Source of the DNA: JBBTYG01 sp964483045
GTDB lineage: Bacteria; Patescibacteriota; Minisyncoccia; UBA6257; 2-01-FULL-56-20
Assembly (NCBI GenBank): GCA_964483045.1
Contig: CAYZZK010000025.1
Span: 1 to 10,360, forward strand
DNA: 10,360 nt
Direction: 5' to 3'
Part shown: piece after piece, positions 5,260-10,360 of the stretch
Numbering within the stretch: position 1 is the first letter of the stretch
Layout: the number at the start of each line of letters is the position of its first letter
Notes under the pieces: generated by a model
Database searches by the model: none
Seen by the model: the letters and a program-made list of their open reading frames with translations, nothing else
Told to the model about the DNA's origin: nothing
Position numbers and translations under genes: made by a program

Positions 5260-6849
5260 ATGAAAGACGCAATTGAACACATAGTCCGCAACCTCGTGCC
5301 GCCGGGAACGCCCGTTGGGGTTTCCCTCTCCGAGCGCTCCGAATTCGGGCACTATTCGACGAACGTTGCGCTGCGTCTGGCGAAGGCGCAAGGGAAAAAT
5401 CCTCTGAAGGTCGCGCAGGAAATTTCTTCGGCGGTAAGGGAAAAGGCGCCTGCCGGATTTTTTGAAAAAGTGGAAGCGGCTCCGCCGGGATTCGTGAATT
5501 TTTGGTTGAGCCAGAGTTCCCTTGCCGAAGAACTCAAGCGCATCCTCAAAGAGGGAAAAAAGTACGGCCGGAACAAACAAAAAAAAGAGAAGGTGCAGGT
5601 TGAATTCATTTCGGCGAATCCAACCGGGCCTGTAACGCTCGCCAACGGGCGCGGCGGCTTTTTCGGAGATGCGCTTTCGAATGTCCTCGAAGCTGCCGGG
5701 TTTAGAGTCGAGAGGGAATATTATGTAAATGACGCCGGCAACCAAATTCTTACCCTCGGCAAATCCATGCTGGCCGCGGCGGGCGTCATGCCGGAAGAAG
5801 AAAAGTTTTATAAAGGAGCGTATATAAAAGAGTGGGCGGATTCGCATAAAGCGATTGTGAAAAAACAGTCGGCGGATCCTATGGCAGTGGGCAGATATGC
5901 AGCTAAGGACTTTTTGAAGGCAGCCAAGGCGGTGATTGTGCGGAAGGCGAAAATAAAATTTGATCGGTTTACCTCCGAATACAAGCACATCCAAAAAAAA
6001 GGATATGCGGACCGCGCGCTCGCGCTCTTTCTCGAAGCCGGCAAAGCGTACAAAAAAGACGGCGCGACGTGGCTTCGGACAACGGAGTTCGGGGACGATA
6101 AAGACAGGGTGCTTATAACGAGCGACGGATTCCCGACGTATTTTCTGGCGGATGCGGGGCACTATCTCGAGACAAAAGAAAGGAAATTCTTCGCCAAAAT
6201 CAATATTTTGGGGCCGGATCACTACGGGTATGTGGCGCGCATTCAGGCCGCCGCCGCTTTGGTCGGTATGAAAAACTCGAAGATTATCGTCACGCAAGCC
6301 GTGCGGGTGGTGAGGGATGGAAAAGAAGTCCACATGTCCAAGCGAAAAGGGGAATTCGCGGCGTTCGAAGAGCTTATTGATGAAGTCGGCGCTGACGTCG
6401 CCCGATTTTTCTTTTTGGTAACCTCGCTTGAGTCGCACCTGGACTTCGATCTCGATCTGGCGAAAGAGCGATCATCAAGAAACCCTGTTTTTTACGTTCA
6501 ATACGCCTATGTTAGAGCGAAAGGAATTCTCCGACAGCTTGGGCGGAAACCCAGCGTTGCCACTGGAGACCTTTCCTTGCTTAGCAGCGCGGAAGATTCG
6601 AACTTGATGCGCGCGCTCGCGCAGTTTCCAGAAATTCTACAAGAGACGGCGGCCGACTACCAAGTTCACCGCCTCACGCGCTACGGGATCGAGCTCGCCC
6701 GAACGTTTCATGCGTTCTACGAAAAAGAGCGCGTTGCCGGAGAAGAAAAGTCGGTTGCCGCCGCGCGCGGTATTCTCGTTCTGGCATCCGTCCAGGTATT
6801 TACGAATCTCTTCGCGATTTTGGGAATTTCCGCGCCGAGCAAAATGTAG
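5260..6849 (+). CDS. argS: arginine--tRNA ligase (ArgRS), 529 aa, with atypical HIGH motif
   Basis: ArgRS charges tRNA-Arg with arginine using ATP, and unlike most synthetases needs tRNA for activation. The N-terminal Add-1 domain carries EFGHYSTNVALRLAK (28-42) and the PPGFVNFWLS segment (75-84). The Rossmann core begins at FISANPTGP (116-124). Here the usual HVGH is TLAN (126-129), followed by GRGG and GDAL. It continues with YYVNDAGNQ (154-162), GDDKDRVLITSDG (278-290), LADAGHYLE (296-304) and ILGPDHYGY (316-324). HMSKRKG (358-364) replaces KMSKS, a common ArgRS variation. The C-terminal DALR anticodon-binding domain starts near NPVFYVQYAYVRAKGIL (408-424) and runs to the end. Length is typical to slightly short. 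The start ATG at 5260 gives a normal Add-1 N-terminus, without a clear Shine-Dalgarno. The cysteine-rich gene B begins 22 bases after its TAG, so they are probably one operon. Confidence 0.96.
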   Translation: MKDAIEHIVRNLVPPGTPVGVSLSERSEFGHYSTNVALRLAKAQGKNPLKVAQEISSAVREKAPAGFFEKVEAAPPGFVNFWLSQSSLAEELKRILKEGKKYGRNKQKKEKVQVEFISANPTGPVTLANGRGGFFGDALSNVLEAAGFRVEREYYVNDAGNQILTLGKSMLAAAGVMPEEEKFYKGAYIKEWADSHKAIVKKQSADPMAVGRYAAKDFLKAAKAVIVRKAKIKFDRFTSEYKHIQKKGYADRALALFLEAGKAYKKDGATWLRTTEFGDDKDRVLITSDGFPTYFLADAGHYLETKERKFFAKINILGPDHYGYVARIQAAAALVGMKNSKIIVTQAVRVVRDGKEVHMSKRKGEFAAFEELIDEVGADVARFFFLVTSLESHLDFDLDLAKERSSRNPVFYVQYAYVRAKGILRQLGRKPSVATGDLSLLSSAEDSNLMRALAQFPEILQETAADYQVHRLTRYGIELARTFHAFYEKERVAGEEKSVAAARGILVLASVQVFTNLFAILGISAPSKM

Positions 6850-6871
6850 CGGTAACGGGAAAATGGAAACC

Positions 6872-8650
6872 ATGACAGAATCCAAAACCTGCCAAGCATG
6901 CAAACAACAATTCGTTATCGAACCGGCCGACTTCGATTTTTACAAAAAGATTTCTGTTCCGCCGCCGACGTGGTGCCCGACATGCCGGTATCAGCGCAGA
7001 ATGTCATGGAGGAATACGTGGCATCTATTCAAAAAGAAGGATGCAAAGACGCAACAGGAAATATTCTCGATATTTCCGGAGGAAAGCCCCGTTAAAATTT
7101 ACGAGAGGAATTTTTGGAACTCGGATGCGTGGGATCCGATGGACTATGGCCGAGAATACGATTGGAGCATCCCATTTTTGGAACAGTTTAAAAAGCTGCT
7201 CTACGAGGTGCCGTTGCCAGCTCACTCGGTGATAAACCTTTCGAACTGTGAATATTGCACGAACGCGAATGAGCTTAAAAATTGTTACTTTGTCCGTGCA
7301 TCAACATATTCCGAAGATTCACTCTATCTCATTTGGGATCATGGATCGAAGCGTTGTCTCGACAGCCACATGACCAATCGGTGCGAGCTCGGATACGGCA
7401 ATGTAAACACCGCCCGCTCATACAAAACATTTTTCTCGGCGGATTGTGAAGATTGTCAATCCGTAATTCTCTCTAAGGACTGTATTGGATGCAGTGATTG
7501 TTTCGGGTGCATTGGGCTCCGTAACAAATCTCATTACATATTCAACGAGCCGTATTCCAAAGAAGAATATGCAAAGAAAATAAAATCGTTGGACATTGGA
7601 TCTGCGCAAGTGCTTGCCGAACTTACATCACGCGCATACACGCACTGGAAAAAATATCCGCATAAGTTTATGCACGGGAGGCAGAATACTGCCGTATCGG
7701 GGGATTATATTTACGAATCGAAAAATGCCACACAATGCTTTCGAATCCGAGGAGCGGAGGATTCGAAGTTCTGCCAAAACTTGCTCGAAGGCCCGTCAAA
7801 AGATTGCTATGATTACTCAAATTGGGGACAAGGCGCAGAACTTATTTACGAATGCCTCGTTGGCGGAGTAAACATTTATAACATTCGATGTAGCTGGCAG
7901 GCATATTCCGAAGATAAAAATCTAGAATATTCCGTGTTTTGTCATAATTCATCGGATCTTTTTGGATGCGTTGCTCTTCGAAATAAGCAATATTGCATCT
8001 TCAACAAGCAGTACACAAAAGAGGAATTCATCGTATTGCGGAGTAAGATTATCGAGCAAATGAACAAGATACCGTATGTGGATGCGGCAGGAAAGGAATA
8101 TCGGTACGGGGAATTTTTTCCGCCCGAGATGTCCCCATTTCCATATACCGCAACCGAAGCGTTTGAGTTTTTCCCGATTAGCCAAGGGGAGGCGGTCAAA
8201 AAAAGTTTTGTCTGGTACGAACCAAAGAGAAGTAAATATGAAGTTACACTTAAAAACGCGGACATTCCTGATCGGATCAAGAATGTGAAAGACGATATCT
8301 TAAGTGCGGTCATCGAGTGTGCCCACAAAGGGGAATGCCGCGAAGAATGCACTAGCGCATTCCGCGTGGTCGGCGAAGAGCTGAAATTCCTCCGGCAATT
8401 CAATATCGCATTGCCCCGGCTCTGCCAGAATTGCCGACATTACGGCCGTACCGCGCTTAGAAACCCCTCTCAATTTTTCCATCGGCGCTGCGAGTGTCCG
8501 GGCACTGCGGGAACGATCAAAGAATATACAAATACCAGCAGCCACTTTCATTCAAATAACTCCTGTCCCAACGAATTCGAAACTGCGTACGCCCCTGATC
8601 GCCCGGAAATCGTGTATTGTGAGCAATGCTATAACGCGGAGGTCGCCTAA
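6872..8650 (+). CDS. cysteine-rich multi-zinc-ribbon protein, paralogue B, 592 aa (function unknown)
   Basis: Paralogue of the gene at 2631, collinear over its whole length with only a one-residue shift after the middle. It has 33 cysteines. It shows the N-terminal ribbon (C7, C10, C35, C38), WNSDAWDPM (82-90), CxxCxxCFGC (204-213) with LRNK (216-219), a second LRNK site (369-372), YGEFFPPEMSPF (412-423), a second ribbon (C489, C493, C518, C521, C540, C542) and the YCEQCYNAEVA end (C583, C586). The second CxxCxxCFGC cluster of A is reduced here to two cysteines (C357, C366), and the C57 of A is missing. The frame stays open upstream to 6710, inside argS, but ATG 6872 is preferred because it aligns C7 and C10 with A; ATG 6863 is the alternative. 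GGGA lies 11 bases upstream. It sits 22 bases after argS and 29 before ileS, suggesting co-transcription with both. Probably cytoplasmic and zinc-binding. Confidence 0.88.
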   Translation: MTESKTCQACKQQFVIEPADFDFYKKISVPPPTWCPTCRYQRRMSWRNTWHLFKKKDAKTQQEIFSIFPEESPVKIYERNFWNSDAWDPMDYGREYDWSIPFLEQFKKLLYEVPLPAHSVINLSNCEYCTNANELKNCYFVRASTYSEDSLYLIWDHGSKRCLDSHMTNRCELGYGNVNTARSYKTFFSADCEDCQSVILSKDCIGCSDCFGCIGLRNKSHYIFNEPYSKEEYAKKIKSLDIGSAQVLAELTSRAYTHWKKYPHKFMHGRQNTAVSGDYIYESKNATQCFRIRGAEDSKFCQNLLEGPSKDCYDYSNWGQGAELIYECLVGGVNIYNIRCSWQAYSEDKNLEYSVFCHNSSDLFGCVALRNKQYCIFNKQYTKEEFIVLRSKIIEQMNKIPYVDAAGKEYRYGEFFPPEMSPFPYTATEAFEFFPISQGEAVKKSFVWYEPKRSKYEVTLKNADIPDRIKNVKDDILSAVIECAHKGECREECTSAFRVVGEELKFLRQFNIALPRLCQNCRHYGRTALRNPSQFFHRRCECPGTAGTIKEYTNTSSHFHSNNSCPNEFETAYAPDRPEIVYCEQCYNAEVA

Positions 8651-8679
8651 CAGCTGGTTTTGCGCTAAAGTAGGTGATA

Positions 8680-10360
8680 ATGGACAAAAAATCCGGCGAA
8701 TCATCAGGATCCGATTTTAACCTGCCAAAACTCGAAGAAAAGATTTTGGAGTTTTGGAAAACGAATAAGATTTTTGAGAAAAGTCTCGCCCTTCGACGGA
8801 ATCAAGGTAAAAAACGTTTCACGTTTTATGAAGGGCCGCCCTACGCGAACGGCAAGCCGGGGATTCACCACGTGCTCGCGCGAGTCGTGAAAGATATCAT
8901 ATTGCGCTACAAAACGATGCAGGGGTACTACGTTCCGCGCCGCGCGGGATGGGACACGCACGGACTTCCGGTGGAGATGGCCATCGAAAAAGCGCTCGGG
9001 CTGAAATCGAAAAAGGATATCGAGCGAATCGGCGTGAAAGAATTTAACGCCAAAGCGAAAGAGAACGTATGGATATACAAAACCGAATGGGAAAATCTCA
9101 CGGAACGCATCGGCTACTGGCTGGATTTGAATAACGCATATGTAACCTACGAGAGCGACTATATCGAATCGGTCTGGTGGACGCTCGCGCGAATTTGGAA
9201 ACGAAAGTTGCTGTATAAGGGGCACAAGGTGGTGCCGTGGTGTGCGCGGTGCGGCACCGCGCTTTCCTCGCACGAGCTTGCGCAGGGGTATAAGGAAGCG
9301 ATCGATCAGTCCGTCTATGTGAAGTTCCGGCTTTCGCCTGGCCAAAAAATAAAAAATCTCAAAATCGGGGATTCGACCTACATACTTTCGTGGACGACTA
9401 CGCCGTGGACGCTGCCAGGAAACGTCGCTCTGGCGGTTGGAGGCGAAATCGATTACATCGGCCTTAAGGCTACTTCTTCGAACGCTGCGGAAATCCAGCA
9501 GGGGGATATATTTCTTTTGGCGAATAATCCCGAGATATTTCAAAAAGTGTTCGGGGAGTCGCTTATGTTTGGGCCGCGTGGGGCGTTTGTTAATTTTTTC
9601 GGCAAGGGCGAGATAGCGCTTGAGAAGCTGGGGCTGTGGTCGGGGAAAGACTTGGTGGGGCTTGAATATGAGCCCCTGTTTGAAATTACGAGTCTCAAGT
9701 CCCCAAAGTCGTACAAGATATATGCCGCGGATTTTGTAACAACGACGGATGGCACGGGCGTGGTGCATACGGCGGTGATGTACGGCGAAGACGATTACAA
9801 ACTTGGCGTTAAAGTCGGATTACCGCAGCATCATACCGTAGATGAAGAAGGAAAATTTACCGATGAGGTTCCCGCCGGCTTGGCCGGCTTTGCGGCGAAA
9901 CCGAAGGATCCGGGGGAAGCGAAGAAAACCGATGAAAAAGTTTTTGCACATCTTCGCGCGCGCGGGAATTTTCTGCGCATCGAAGCATATTCCCACGAAT
10001 ATCCGTATTGCTGGCGCTGCGATACGCCGATCATATATTACGCCAGAAATTCCTGGTTTATAGCGATGAGCAAGCTGCGCAGCGAGCTCCTCTCCCAAAA
10101 CAAAAAAATTAATTGGCTGCCGGGCTATGTGAAGGAGGGCCGCTTCGGCGAATGGCTCCGCGAGGCGAAGGATTGGAATTTGTCGCGCGAGCGATATTGG
10201 GGCACGCCCCTCCCGATCTGGGAATGTAAGAGTTGTAAAGCAGTAGAGTGCATCGATTCCCTTGATGAGCTGGATGCCGCCTCCGGCGGCTCCAAAAACA
10301 ATTATTGGACGATGCGCCATGGGGAAGCGGAGAGCAACATATTTGAGACGCTCGACTCGG
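8680..10360 (+). CDS. ileS: isoleucine--tRNA ligase (IleRS), N-terminal 560 residues, with start of an inserted histidine-phosphatase-type domain
   Basis: IleRS charges tRNA-Ile and hydrolyses mischarged Val-tRNA through its CP1 editing domain. In order: FYEGPPYANGKPGIHHVLAR (49-68) with the HIGH motif as GIHH; GWDTHGLPVE (90-99); a CP1 zinc-type WCARCG (187-192); editing-domain SWTTTPWTLPGN (237-248) and the TTTDGTGVVHTAVMYGEDDY stretch (354-373) with its conserved Asp pair; YCWRC (443-447); RNSWFI (456-461); and YWGTPLPIWECKSC (506-519). The KMSKS half lies beyond the window. At 544-553 the sequence reads TMRHGEAESN, the catalytic signature of the histidine phosphatase (phosphoglycerate mutase-like) superfamily, at a point where IleRS would normally go on to its DLHRP region. 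The start ATG 8680 is preceded by AGGTGA (8672-8677), spaced rather close. It begins 29 bases after paralogue B. Confidence 0.95.
   Translation, partial: MDKKSGESSGSDFNLPKLEEKILEFWKTNKIFEKSLALRRNQGKKRFTFYEGPPYANGKPGIHHVLARVVKDIILRYKTMQGYYVPRRAGWDTHGLPVEMAIEKALGLKSKKDIERIGVKEFNAKAKENVWIYKTEWENLTERIGYWLDLNNAYVTYESDYIESVWWTLARIWKRKLLYKGHKVVPWCARCGTALSSHELAQGYKEAIDQSVYVKFRLSPGQKIKNLKIGDSTYILSWTTTPWTLPGNVALAVGGEIDYIGLKATSSNAAEIQQGDIFLLANNPEIFQKVFGESLMFGPRGAFVNFFGKGEIALEKLGLWSGKDLVGLEYEPLFEITSLKSPKSYKIYAADFVTTTDGTGVVHTAVMYGEDDYKLGVKVGLPQHHTVDEEGKFTDEVPAGLAGFAAKPKDPGEAKKTDEKVFAHLRARGNFLRIEAYSHEYPYCWRCDTPIIYYARNSWFIAMSKLRSELLSQNKKINWLPGYVKEGRFGEWLREAKDWNLSRERYWGTPLPIWECKSCKAVECIDSLDELDAASGGSKNNYWTMRHGEAESNIFETLDS

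Noticed and set aside
5143..6438. 431-codon open frame on the minus strand.
   Set aside because: It lies antisense to argS, whose conserved motifs are unambiguous; the translation is rich in Arg, Phe and His as expected from a shadow of a GC-rich reading frame.
6710..6871. N-terminal extension of paralogue B back into argS.
   Set aside because: The extra 54 residues would overlap the argS coding region and have no counterpart in paralogue A; ATG 6872 aligns the first CxxC of both proteins at residues 7 and 10.
8704..9768. 354-codon open frame on the minus strand.
   Set aside because: It is antisense to ileS and shows no protein family pattern.
1..10360. CRISPR arrays, tRNA or rRNA genes, insertion-sequence transposases, prophage genes.
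   Set aside because: No regularly spaced repeats, cloverleaf with a TTC-type T-arm, rRNA-like stretch or transposase motif was recognised on either strand by eye.

Overview
This window looks like a piece of a Candidate Phyla Radiation genome, most likely Parcubacteria/Patescibacteria. The main reasons are two very cysteine-rich proteins of a type I know only from that radiation, compact gene packing with overlapping ends, few clear Shine-Dalgarno sites, and aminoacyl-tRNA synthetases with altered signatures. The lineage is inferred from gene content; no rRNA or tRNA gene is visible here. All genes read through with the standard bacterial code.

Left part (1-1870): the C-terminal end of a cyanophycin-synthetase-like ATP-grasp ligase (+) runs tail to tail into a 172-aa conserved-looking unknown (-), sharing 67 bp. 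Then come a 15-bp perfect-stem terminator and a secreted, C-terminally membrane-anchored unknown (-).

Middle (1871-5031): a 294-bp divergent spacer carries -10-like boxes almost touching both start codons. A four-helix DoxX-like membrane protein (+) overlaps by 23 bp a 597-aa, 35-cysteine protein (paralogue A). Between A and the convergent smpB gene lies a relic of the C-terminus of the same cysteine-rich family. The relic is split by a 62-bp imperfect palindrome whose removal restores the family ending exactly in frame.

Right part (5032-10360): the smpB/argS divergent spacer holds a strongly structured element (12-bp GC-rich closing stem, U-rich tail on the minus strand). Then a tight plus-strand cluster follows: argS, the 592-aa cysteine-rich paralogue B, and ileS (cut by the window end). 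ArgRS has TLAN in place of the HIGH motif. IleRS appears to carry an inserted histidine-phosphatase-type domain, of which only the RHGE signature is in view.

Taken together the right half is a translation neighbourhood (tmRNA rescue factor SmpB plus two class I synthetases) in which a family of putative multi-zinc proteins of unknown function has been duplicated. That family, its decayed third copy with the palindromic insert, the smpB/argS leader structure and the IleRS insertion are the items most worth follow-up.
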